A stretch of DNA of 10,234 bases, taken from assembly GCA_027451165.1 (NCBI GenBank), contig DAIDJX010000109.1, forward strand, positions 1-10,234. The letters are read 5' to 3'. Both the position numbers and the translations under genes were made by a program. The DNA comes from Prolixibacteraceae bacterium (GTDB lineage Bacteria > Bacteroidota > Bacteroidia > Bacteroidales > Prolixibacteraceae). How positions within the stretch are numbered: the stretch's first letter is position 1; each line of letters begins with the position of its first letter. The notes beneath the pieces were generated by a model. That model saw only the letters and a list, made by a program, of their open reading frames with translations, was not told the origin of the DNA and searched no databases. This document shows, piece after piece, positions 1 to 6,886 of this stretch.

Positions 1-1061
1 ATCAGAACTTTATCTCCGGTGTACAGCCAGAATTTTTGGTCAAAATGGTACACCTGGTAATTGAATCTTTTACCATATTCAGGCAAAAAGACAGAATCTT
101 TTAAATTCCCTTTAAAATCGAGTGTGTAAATGCCAATTACTTTTTCTTCCGGCAGACTGCGGTTAAACTGGAAAACCACTATTTTTTCCTCAGGATCTGA
201 AATTACAAACAGATTAATGTTGTTGTTGTTACCGGAAGTAAATGGAACAGGCGGGAAAAACATGGTAAGATCCGGGTTAAAGGCCATCAGGTAAGGACGA
301 TTATCAATAATTTCATTACTTGCTGAATCAGCGAGGTTATAGCCCGCAGTACTTCCGGAGAGTATTTCCAGTTTCTTATCATCGTTCAAATCCTGGAAAG
401 TCATATAAAAGGGATTAATCCCCACATCCCTGGTTGTTCTGGTTTTACCCGTCTCCGGGTCCATACTTACGATCATACGGGGAAATCTGGAATATCCGGA
501 AGTAACGGAAATTACAATCTCAGTCCGGCCATCCTCGTCAAGATCGGTCGCGCCCAACCTGTTGATAGAGACATTGGTGCTACCGTTATTAAAAACCCCC
601 ACTTTTGCGATAAAACGTGAATAGATCGTACCGGGCAGATTGTTTTTTAACTCTGTCCAGTTAATAAACAAACTATCATTGCCCAGCGTAAATCCATATA
701 TCTCGAGAATCCCGTTTTTGTTTGCATCCCCGAAAAGCAGATGGGAGCAGGTAGCAGTGTATTTATGCGGAAAACTTACCCTGTTCAGAACAGCCCCGTT
801 GTCATCAAAATATTGAAAGGTAAGCTGCCCGGGATCATTTCTGTACACATAGACTTTTTGTTTAATCCCGTTCCCGTTCAGGTCTCTGAAGTGGATACGG
901 TAATTCACATTTTGTGGAGGCGACTCCTGCAATACAAGATTTACTTTATACTTGTCAAAAAGTTCCGGAATGGTTAAAATTATGGGAAGCGCAATGATCA
1001 GCCCAAGTATCCAACCTGAGTTCATCAGCTTCTTCAATAAATTCTTTCCAGACACTTTCAT
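1..1061 (-). CDS. Membrane-anchored FG-GAP/VCBS-like protein, N-terminal part (partial)
   Basis: The minus strand is open from an ATG at 1061-1059 to the left edge, giving 353 residues and no stop, so the C-terminus lies outside the window. Residues 1-14 are Lys-rich and 16-31 are strongly hydrophobic (GWILGLIIALPIILTI), predicting one signal anchor with the rest outside the cytoplasm. Four Asp/Asn/Gly loops resembling FG-GAP/VCBS calcium-binding turns follow: DLNGNG (60-65), DANKNG (112-117), DLDEDG (173-178) and DLNDDK (224-229). They are spaced about 50-60 residues apart and followed by short beta-like stretches, as expected for beta-propeller blades. Such ectodomains in Bacteroidota can precede sensor kinase modules or stand alone; nothing here decides between these. 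The upstream reductase gene ends 61 bp before this start on the same strand, so co-transcription is possible. The reading frame is secure; the family call is motif-based and the function unknown. Confidence 0.8.
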   Translation of the reverse strand, partial: MKVSGKNLLKKLMNSGWILGLIIALPIILTIPELFDKYKVNLVLQESPPQNVNYRIHFRDLNGNGIKQKVYVYRNDPGQLTFQYFDDNGAVLNRVSFPHKYTATCSHLLFGDANKNGILEIYGFTLGNDSLFINWTELKNNLPGTIYSRFIAKVGVFNNGSTNVSINRLGATDLDEDGRTEIVISVTSGYSRFPRMIVSMDPETGKTRTTRDVGINPFYMTFQDLNDDKKLEILSGSTAGYNLADSASNEIIDNRPYLMAFNPDLTMFFPPVPFTSGNNNNINLFVISDPEEKIVVFQFNRSLPEEKVIGIYTLDFKGNLKDSVFLPEYGKRFNYQVYHFDQKFWLYTGDKVL

Positions 1062-1083
1062 TTATAACTTATTATCCAATTTT

Positions 1084-1118
1084 TGATACCGATTACCGAT
1101 CACCGGTCAAAGGTCACC
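1084..1118. repeat. Degenerate 7-bp tandem repeat in an intergenic spacer
   Basis: Four consecutive heptamers are readable: GATTACC (1091-1097), GATCACC (1098-1104), GGTCAAA (1105-1111) and GGTCACC (1112-1118). A weaker possible fifth unit, TGATACC, lies at 1084-1090. The block fills most of the 61-bp spacer between the reductase stop and the start of the next minus-strand gene. It is short and degenerate, so chance or a simple-sequence origin cannot be excluded. Confidence 0.5.
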
Positions 1119-1122
1119 CATC

Positions 1123-1587
1123 TTAGCAGAGTAGTCCAACTATCCGTTCCAGCCACACCTGATCCGTTTCATCAAATGAGCCTATATCTTTACTGTCTAT
1201 GTCAAATACTCCGGTAATGTTCCCTCCCTTGTCTTTCAGGGGAACAACGATCTCCGACCTGGAGCGGGAATCACAGGCAATATGCCCGGGAAAGGCATGA
1301 ACATCCGCAACGATGATCGATTCTCCCCTCAGGATGCAGGCCCAGCACACTCCCCTGCCCTTCTCCAGCACCTGACATGCCGCAGGCCCCTTGTATGTTC
1401 TAACGATCAGTTCTCCTTCATTCAACAAATAGAACCCGGTCCAGAAGAAATAATCCATTTTATGGTGCAGAACAGCAGCAATGGTTGACAACCGGGAATT
1501 AAAATCCCCCGGCTTTTTCAACAGTTCATTCAACTGCTGATAAATACGCCCATACCTGCCTTCTTTCTTCGTTTGTTCCATGATCAC
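1123..1587 (-). CDS. Free methionine-(R)-sulfoxide reductase (GAF-fold fRMsr)
   Basis: A 154-residue single-domain GAF protein, the usual size for fRMsr (E. coli YebR/MsrC type). The family reduces free, not protein-bound, methionine-R-sulfoxide in the cytoplasm, with electrons from thioredoxin. The three family cysteines are present: C71 in KGPAACQV, C81 in GRGVCWAC, and C105 in GHIACDSRSRSEIVVPL. By alignment to E. coli YebR from memory these match Cys84, Cys94 and Cys118, the last being catalytic. The DVHAFPGHIACD block (95-106) and the GVFDIDS strand (126-132) are diagnostic. An extra C84 makes a CxxC with C81, and the last residue is also Cys. Two in-frame ATGs, at 1587 and 1581, are equally plausible starts. 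The gene diverges from the pirin gene across 87 bp and may be co-transcribed with the membrane-anchored protein downstream. Confidence 0.93.
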   Translation of the reverse strand: MIMEQTKKEGRYGRIYQQLNELLKKPGDFNSRLSTIAAVLHHKMDYFFWTGFYLLNEGELIVRTYKGPAACQVLEKGRGVCWACILRGESIIVADVHAFPGHIACDSRSRSEIVVPLKDKGGNITGVFDIDSKDIGSFDETDQVWLERIVGLLC

Positions 1588-1674
1588 TATTTTATGCGAA
1601 ATTGGAAAAATATCCGGAGAATATGGTTGAACCTTTCCTTTATTTATTTGTATCTTGTGAAAAAAAAAGGAAAT
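1588..1674. promoter_or_regulatory. Divergent intergenic region between fRMsr and pirin genes
   Basis: This 87-bp A/T-rich spacer must carry both promoters, but no full consensus pair stands out. On the plus strand a possible weak TTG (in ATGGTTGAA, about 1626-1628), 21 bp and TATCTTGT (1650-1657) could be read, but the leader would be very short. On the minus strand TATTTTTC is close to TAnnTTTG but lacks a clear -33 TTG. The A-rich GGAAAT just before 1675 looks like a real ribosome-binding site and supports that start for the pirin gene. Confidence 0.3.
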
Positions 1675-2700
1675 ATGGCTGAATCACCTGTTACACTGAT
1701 CCGGCGTCTTGGATTTCATTGGGAAACAACCGATCCGTTTTTATTCTGTGCCCATCACAAAGATGATTTTCCGGCAGGAAACAATCGTTTAGGTCCCGTA
1801 ACTTCCCTGTCCGGACGAAACATGGGGAATGATTTCACCCTGAAGGACGGATTCCGGATGTATCATGGTCAAACAGTGCCTGGTTTCCCTTCCCATCCTC
1901 ACCGTGGATTTGAAACAGTGACCATCGTGCTGAAAGGTTTTGTGGACCATTCAGACTCTCATGGCGCCTCCGGAAGATATGGCAATGGGGATGTTCAGTG
2001 GATGACCGCTGGCAGCGGTTTGCAACATGCCGAGATGTTCCCCCTGCTGAACAAAGAAGATCGAAATCCGGCTGAATTGTTCCAGGTATGGCTCAACCTG
2101 CCTGCGTCCCGGAAATTTTCAGCTCCCTTTTATAAAATGCTCTGGGCAGAGGAAATACCAGTGATCAATGAAAAAGATACATCTGGTAAAGATGTCATTA
2201 TCAGGATCATTTCCGGGCAATATCGTGAAATTTCTGCCCTGGAACCTGCTCCGGATTCATGGGCAGCAGATGCTGAAAATGAAGTGGCTATCTGGCTGGT
2301 AACTTTGGAAGCAGGGGCTGAGTGGACACTTCCTGCAGCCAGGGGAAAGGTAAGCCGTATGCTTTATCATTATGAAGGTTCCGGATTAACAGTAGCCGGA
2401 TATTCCATCCCGGAATATCACTGCTGCAAGCTGACTTCCACCCCACACCTGACCATCAGAAACGGGAATACAGAAGGTCGTTTCCTGCTTTTACAAGGTA
2501 AACCCATTGAAGAACCTGTGGTTCAATATGGTCCGTTTGTCATGAACTCAGAAGAGGAAATCCGGAATGCATTCCGGGATTACAGGGCCACTCAATTTGG
2601 AGGCTGGCCCTGGGACCGAAGTGATCCGGTACATGGCCCCGAACCCGTCAGGTTTGCCCGATACTCCGACGGAAGCTACAGTGAACCTTCTGTTGAGTGA
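1675..2700 (+). CDS. Pirin-family bicupin protein
   Basis: I place the start at ATG 1675, giving 341 residues, because it follows an A-rich GGAAAT ribosome-binding site and the homologous sequence begins shortly after it. The open frame extends back to an ATG at 1573, but those 34 residues resemble no pirin and overlap the divergent gene's start. The N-terminal cupin carries the pirin metal ligands: HPH (H74, H76) in SHPHRGFETVTIV, and H118/E120 in LQHAEMF. These match the Fe-binding His-His-His-Glu set of human pirin. The pirin C-terminal cupin follows, with the hallmark GKPIEEPVVQYGPFVMN (275-291) and FGGWPW (308-313). Some bacterial pirins oxidise quercetin and others modulate metabolic enzymes, so the substrate cannot be assigned. 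At about 340 residues it belongs to the longer pirins. It is probably cytoplasmic and monocistronic, convergent with the CAP gene 36 bp downstream. Confidence 0.93.
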   Translation: MAESPVTLIRRLGFHWETTDPFLFCAHHKDDFPAGNNRLGPVTSLSGRNMGNDFTLKDGFRMYHGQTVPGFPSHPHRGFETVTIVLKGFVDHSDSHGASGRYGNGDVQWMTAGSGLQHAEMFPLLNKEDRNPAELFQVWLNLPASRKFSAPFYKMLWAEEIPVINEKDTSGKDVIIRIISGQYREISALEPAPDSWAADAENEVAIWLVTLEAGAEWTLPAARGKVSRMLYHYEGSGLTVAGYSIPEYHCCKLTSTPHLTIRNGNTEGRFLLLQGKPIEEPVVQYGPFVMNSEEEIRNAFRDYRATQFGGWPWDRSDPVHGPEPVRFARYSDGSYSEPSVE

Positions 2701-2736
2701 GAGATAAAAAGACAGGTTAAAGAAGAGATTTTCACG

Positions 2737-3411
2737 CTACTTCAGATCATCGGCAAAATTCATCACACAAAAATATTTCCATTCCGGATGGATACCCACG
2801 GCTACACCGATCATCCGGTAATCTTTATCCAAAAGATTCAGCCGGTGACCCCGGCTTAGCGTACCATCATCAATGACAAGATGAAGAATGATCAGCTTTG
2901 GATCTTCCTCTCCATAAAAAATATTTTCCCCTATTGCTTTATTTATTCTGCCGTATTTTCTGATCCTGGCCTGAGCTGATGAACCGTCGGTACCTGTATG
3001 ACCGGTTCCACCATACCTGGCCTGATCGTTCCGCAGATCCCGCGATGCCAGAGTCAGGTTCAGACTGGGATGCAAAGGTGGAGCCGGTGCTGAAATTTTC
3101 AGACAACGGATAGCGTCCTGCAAGGCAACAAGCCCTTCCCTGGTACGTACAGGAGACTGCCCGGGTATGTACAGCATACTCCCCCGGTAACAGCCGGTCA
3201 GCGGTTCAAGATATTTCCCCGCGTATCCTGCCGGATCGGAACGAAGTAGATTAATTTCAGACACAATCTCTTGTTCAACAGGTGATAAAAACAGGGCGCC
3301 TCCCTCCGTAACAGGAAAATCCATATAACCAGTTGCTCCTTCAGCAATAGGAATACCCACTACCGACCTTAAGAAAATCAAATAATTCAGGAAGAGATAG
3401 CTTATTTTCAT
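2737..3411 (-). CDS. Secreted CAP/SCP-domain protein
   Basis: A 224-residue protein with an N-terminal hydrophobic stretch (about residues 4-20, preceded by a Lys) that looks like a signal peptide, so the mature protein is probably periplasmic or secreted. The CAP (SCP/TAPS, YkwD-like) core spans about residues 43-220. It contains VEQEIVSEINLLRSDPAGYA (45-64), RNDQARYG, GHTGTDGSS with H138, IGENIFYG with E162, and SRGHRLNLL with H189. The His/Glu set is that of the CAP cavity. Bacterial CAP proteins are widespread and mostly of unknown activity, linked to envelope or extracellular functions. Three cysteines (74, 103, 215) could allow a disulfide after export. The gene converges on the pirin gene and diverges from the ligase gene. 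There is no clear Shine-Dalgarno sequence before the ATG at 3411. Confidence 0.88.
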   Translation of the reverse strand: MKISYLFLNYLIFLRSVVGIPIAEGATGYMDFPVTEGGALFLSPVEQEIVSEINLLRSDPAGYAGKYLEPLTGCYRGSMLYIPGQSPVRTREGLVALQDAIRCLKISAPAPPLHPSLNLTLASRDLRNDQARYGGTGHTGTDGSSAQARIRKYGRINKAIGENIFYGEEDPKLIILHLVIDDGTLSRGHRLNLLDKDYRMIGVAVGIHPEWKYFCVMNFADDLK

Positions 3412-3495
3412 TTATCATTCAAAAGTGACCGCTATACCTGTATGGCATTGCAAGAGAACTTATCCAGGTTCATAAACGGAATGAAGCAGCATATA

Positions 3496-3528
3496 TTTGT
3501 TTCCGGAGAAGTAAATTATTTATCTTTA
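3496..3528 (+). promoter_or_regulatory. Candidate Bacteroidota promoter for the O-antigen-ligase-like gene
   Basis: TTTG at 3496-3499, then 21 bp, then TATCTTTA at 3521-3528, one base from the -7 consensus TAnnTTTG. Transcription would begin a few bases after 3530, upstream of the ATG at 3556 but downstream of the in-frame ATG at 3442. If real, it fixes the shorter start. It rests on motif match and spacing only. Confidence 0.5.
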
Positions 3529-3555
3529 CCAGCAGATTGTATAATCTGTACACTC

Positions 3556-6006
3556 ATGTCCAAAACTATAACCAAAAAAGGAACAGCTGCTAAAGAAGCG
3601 GCACACCCTTTGAATATCAGCGCCGTTATCTTGTTGATAGCTTATGGATATATCACGGTATTAACTCCAAATTTGTATACCCTTGATTCCAATGGCCCAA
3701 AGTTCCTGAGCCTTTCTTTATTAAATATTATCACTTTTGCTTTCCTGTTCACCAGAAAAGAAGTGAAATCCACTCCAGTCATCTTTTCTTCGTTTTTTTC
3801 AAACGGAATAGGCTTGGCTTACACTTTCCTGATGATTTTTTCCCTGCTTTCCTTTCTGAACGCTTTCAACAAGCCCGAAGCCCTGCTTCATTTTGCCAAG
3901 CTATTTACCACATTTTCTGCCACATACCTTGTTACTGTACTATTTCTGCTCGAAAAAAGAAGTATACTGTACCTTTCTGTAGCCATGACCTTACTGCTTG
4001 CCTTTGATTCTGTCACGGTATATTCGGAAATCGGAAAGTATATTGACGGGAAAATAAAAGATATAGGAGAAATTAAAACGATTTATTCCAACAAAAACAT
4101 CCTGTCTGCCTCCCTTTTTGTAAAGTTGGCCTTTTCGCTTTGGCTTTTTATCACAGGACATAAATGGATGAAATATCTTGGGGGAATTACTTCTTTCCTG
4201 GCCATGATCGCTGTCTTTTTCCTGAGTACAAGGGCATTCTACCTGGGATTAATCCTTTTGTCCCTCATACTGATTTTATTCTTTGCCTGGAGATACCTCC
4301 TCGACAGGAAAATGTCCGGATTAAAAACCCTGGGGCTGTACTTGGTCATGCTCCTGCTCTCCTTCCTGATTTTTTCTTTTGTTCAGGTAAACCTTTACCC
4401 GAAAAAAAAGAACCAGCAATCGCTCAGTGTTGCTGCCAGACTCTCAACGATCACGGAAAAATCAGGGGGTGGCCGCTATGATGGATGGGTCCGTTCCTGG
4501 CATGTCTTCCAGGAACACCCCTTGCTGGGTGTGGGGGTTGGAAACTGGAAAATCGCCACATTGAAAGAAGAGAACCTGAAAAAAGGGGATTTTACTTATC
4601 AATACAAAGCGCACAATGATTTTATTGAAACAGCCGCTGAAGCCGGAATTTTTGCCGTGATTTGCCTGGCTTTGATTTTTGTCCTTACCGCGTGGAAATT
4701 CCTGCAGCTCCTGATGAAAAATGCTCCTCCGGCAACCCTCGACATCTTTCTTTTGCCCACAATTGGCTTGCTTGGCTATTTTATGGATGCTTCGTTCAAT
4801 TTCCCCCAAGACCGGCCTGAAATACAGGCTTTGTTTGCGCTGTTTACAGGAATGGCTATTGCTGTTACCACCCGGACACAGGGCATGCCGGGAAAAATTT
4901 CCCCCGAAGAAAAACAGGAGGAAAGGCTGTCCCTGACTGTACCTTTCATTCGGAACTTCCTGAAATCCCTGTACGAAGACCATAACAGCAGTGAAAAAAG
5001 AGCCATGTTTGTTCACCGGGGGATTACCTGGCTGTTCCTGATTTTACTGCTCGGGTCATCCTACCTGATGTACCTCAATTTCAGATCTCTGAGATTGCAG
5101 CGGATTATCAAACAAGAAATCAACAAAGGGGTGCTTACCTCACCAGCCGATCTGTTTCTGAAAGAATTCCCCGGTATCCCCAACCTTAATGTAGTTGGAG
5201 AACCGATAGCAGCACAAAAAGCGCGTTACCTTATCCATGAAAAAAGATACGATGAGGCTATCAGCCTTTTGAAAAACGACCACTCCAGTCCGTATGATAC
5301 CCGGCCCGAATACTTCCTGGCAATGGCCTATTATGAAAAAGGAATGACCGACAGCGCCATTTACTATAGTCAAAAGGTATACGAAATGAAGCCAAGGCAT
5401 TTCAAAAACATCAGCGTTCTCGCCAACGCCATGCTTGGAACAGGGAAACAAAAAGAAGCCGAGGCTATTCTGGATAAATACATGGTGCAGAGCCGGAAGG
5501 AAAAAGATGCCTGTCTGTATGCCTCGTCTTTCTACGACAAAACGGGTAGCCTTGACAAGGCTGTAAAAATTATGGATTCTGCAGTAGTGTGGTTCCCGAA
5601 GGATACAACCATCGCACGACAGAAAAGCTTTATTCAGCGCAGACTGGTACTTTCAACCAGTAAACCTGTCCTTGATGCAGCAGTAGGGGCATACTTCAGC
5701 CAAAAATACGCAGAAGCAATCCCATTATTGAGTCAGTTACTGGTCAAATACCCCAGCTTTCCGGATGCCAGAGAATACAGGGCATTCAGTTATTTTTTCC
5801 TGAAAGATTATACCAGGAGCATTGAAGATATAAATGCGCTGTTGGCGCAGGGCATCAAACGGCCTAACCTGTTCAATCTTCTGGGAGTGAATTATTACAA
5901 TCTTGGGAAAAAAGAGGAAGCCTGCACTCATTTTAAAACTGCCCGGGATCTGGGCGACAAAGATGGAAATGAAAACTACATCCGGTTTTGTCAGACAGTA
6001 AAATAA
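3556..6006 (+). CDS. O-antigen ligase-like (Wzy_C) membrane protein with C-terminal TPR region
   Basis: From ATG 3556 this is 816 residues. An earlier in-frame ATG (3442) adds 38 residues without membrane or domain character, and a candidate promoter lies between the two. About ten hydrophobic segments lie between residues 20 and 440. The Wzy_C hallmarks are SNKN (178-181), STRAF (224-228), the periplasmic loop GRYDGWVRSWHVFQEHPLLG (306-325), and AHNDFIETAAEAG (352-364), whose H353 corresponds to the functionally important loop His of WaaL-type enzymes. A further membrane segment at about 490-510 leads into a soluble tail with TPR-like helices from about 550 to 808, for example ARYLIHEKRYDEAISLL. 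The superfamily includes O-antigen ligases, Wzy polymerases and protein O-oligosaccharyltransferases, all using lipid-linked glycans at the periplasmic face. The fused TPRs could bind a partner or acceptor. No glycosyltransferases are nearby, so the acceptor is unknown. Confidence 0.85.
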   Translation: MSKTITKKGTAAKEAAHPLNISAVILLIAYGYITVLTPNLYTLDSNGPKFLSLSLLNIITFAFLFTRKEVKSTPVIFSSFFSNGIGLAYTFLMIFSLLSFLNAFNKPEALLHFAKLFTTFSATYLVTVLFLLEKRSILYLSVAMTLLLAFDSVTVYSEIGKYIDGKIKDIGEIKTIYSNKNILSASLFVKLAFSLWLFITGHKWMKYLGGITSFLAMIAVFFLSTRAFYLGLILLSLILILFFAWRYLLDRKMSGLKTLGLYLVMLLLSFLIFSFVQVNLYPKKKNQQSLSVAARLSTITEKSGGGRYDGWVRSWHVFQEHPLLGVGVGNWKIATLKEENLKKGDFTYQYKAHNDFIETAAEAGIFAVICLALIFVLTAWKFLQLLMKNAPPATLDIFLLPTIGLLGYFMDASFNFPQDRPEIQALFALFTGMAIAVTTRTQGMPGKISPEEKQEERLSLTVPFIRNFLKSLYEDHNSSEKRAMFVHRGITWLFLILLLGSSYLMYLNFRSLRLQRIIKQEINKGVLTSPADLFLKEFPGIPNLNVVGEPIAAQKARYLIHEKRYDEAISLLKNDHSSPYDTRPEYFLAMAYYEKGMTDSAIYYSQKVYEMKPRHFKNISVLANAMLGTGKQKEAEAILDKYMVQSRKEKDACLYASSFYDKTGSLDKAVKIMDSAVVWFPKDTTIARQKSFIQRRLVLSTSKPVLDAAVGAYFSQKYAEAIPLLSQLLVKYPSFPDAREYRAFSYFFLKDYTRSIEDINALLAQGIKRPNLFNLLGVNYYNLGKKEEACTHFKTARDLGDKDGNENYIRFCQTVK

Positions 6007-6017
6007 GAGAGAGAGAG
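6006..6017. repeat. (AG)6 dinucleotide run between convergent genes
   Basis: Six AG units cover the last base of the ligase stop codon and most of the 13-bp gap to the creatininase stop codon. No hairpin fits in the gap, so transcripts from the two convergent genes probably overlap. Confidence 0.75.
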
Positions 6018-6019
6018 TT

Positions 6020-6784
6020 CTACCTGTATGCTTCTTCCCGCTTCGTTTTGGCCACTTCAAAAAACATTTCCGCCACCTCTCCCACTACATACCGGAAATA
6101 ACGCTCACCCTTCTCCCGGGTAGCTTTCTTTGGATTTCCAACGCCCGTATCCCGGGTCACTTTACTCCATTCCCTTTCAGTCCATCCCCATTTCTGCTGA
6201 AGTGCCCTGATGCTGATCTTTTTTGACGCGCCGTCGCCAGCTTCTTCCAACGGCAATACCCATTCCGGATAAAGATAGAGCATCAGGCTGGTTTCCATCT
6301 CACCGGCATGGTCATCAGGTTCTTCAAAGATCTTCTCCTTTAGCGGGATCTGGTAAAAATTGGCCTGAAACAGCCACATCCCCGGAAATTTAAGGCCCAA
6401 TTCCCGGAGCATTTGCCGGAAATCATTACCACCATGACTGTTCAGGATAATCAATTTGTTGATTTGATGACGGCGCAGGCTTTCAATAACATCTTCCAGA
6501 ATTTTCATTTGGGTGGAAGGGTTCAGGTTAATATCCAACCGGATGTCATGTTGCCCGGTATTAACGCCAAAAGGAATAACCGGCAGAACAATGACATTCG
6601 CCCCTTTTTCACGGGCCTGCCGGGCAGCCGCTTCAGCTATTGCTTCTGCTTCCAGGATGTCGGTTCCATAAGGGAGATGATAATTATGCGCTTCGGTGGC
6701 TCCCCAGGGAAGGACAGCCACTTCAAAATCTTCATTTTTGACCATTTTCCAGTGATTTCTGGCCAATACCGGTGATGTTTCCAT
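6020..6784 (-). CDS. Creatininase-family metal-dependent amidohydrolase
   Basis: A 254-residue protein of normal length for the creatininase family (PF02633), cytoplasmic with no signal sequence. Metal-site motifs are LPWGATEAHNYHLPYGTD (25-42; E31, H33, D42), NSHGGN (115-120; H117) and DDHAGEMETS (157-166). The spacing E31-H33-D42-H117 equals E34-H36-D45-H120 of Pseudomonas creatininase as I recall it. The HGGN form lacks the Glu that follows two residues later in true creatininase, so creatinine hydrolysis is not implied. Relatives include ArfB-type formamide hydrolases, MftE peptidases and uncharacterised enzymes of sugar or cyclic-amide metabolism. The gene diverges from the Gfo/Idh oxidoreductase across 102 bp, which suggests shared control. 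Start ATG 6784 has no Shine-Dalgarno sequence but is followed at once by family-like sequence. Confidence 0.9.
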   Translation of the reverse strand: METSPVLARNHWKMVKNEDFEVAVLPWGATEAHNYHLPYGTDILEAEAIAEAAARQAREKGANVIVLPVIPFGVNTGQHDIRLDINLNPSTQMKILEDVIESLRRHQINKLIILNSHGGNDFRQMLRELGLKFPGMWLFQANFYQIPLKEKIFEEPDDHAGEMETSLMLYLYPEWVLPLEEAGDGASKKISIRALQQKWGWTEREWSKVTRDTGVGNPKKATREKGERYFRYVVGEVAEMFFEVAKTKREEAYR

Positions 6785-6822
6785 GCTTTTGCTTTTATGG
6801 TGGTAAAAGTATAGAAATTTCT

Positions 6823-6847
6823 TATTTTTGGGAATCGAACCAAAAAT
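6823..6847. promoter_or_regulatory. Divergent promoter region with an 8-bp-arm inverted repeat
   Basis: ATTTTTGG (6824-6831) and CCAAAAAT (6840-6847) form a perfect inverted repeat around GAATCGAA. The left arm overlaps TATTTTTG (6823-6830), an exact TAnnTTTG -7 box for the oxidoreductase gene, though no good -33 box lies at the usual distance. On the minus strand the right arm overlaps GATTTTTG, one base off consensus, with GTTG 20 bp upstream, a reasonable promoter for the creatininase gene. Both predicted leaders are about 50 nt. The dyad could be an operator, or a by-product of two back-to-back -7 boxes. Confidence 0.5.
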
Positions 6848-6886
6848 CTGGTATTAATTCAATCAGAACAACAAAAAGCCATAACC

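Noticed and set aside
741..977. Plus-strand open frame of 78 codons
   Set aside because: It lies inside the well-supported minus-strand membrane-anchored protein, has no recognisable domain and is a shadow frame.
1573..1674. 34-codon upstream extension of the pirin gene
   Set aside because: It overlaps the start of the divergent gene, resembles no pirin, and a good A-rich ribosome-binding site precedes ATG 1675.
3412..3440. Promoter for the CAP gene: minus-strand CACTTTTG with an upstream TTG 23 bp away
   Set aside because: It would leave a leader of only a few bases before the start codon and is one base off consensus with spacing at the limit, so it is not convincing.
4462..5016. Minus-strand open frame of 184 codons within the ligase gene
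   Set aside because: It is antisense to the Wzy_C coding region, which has clear membrane and family motifs. Its Cys/Phe/Gln-rich composition is typical of a reverse-frame shadow.
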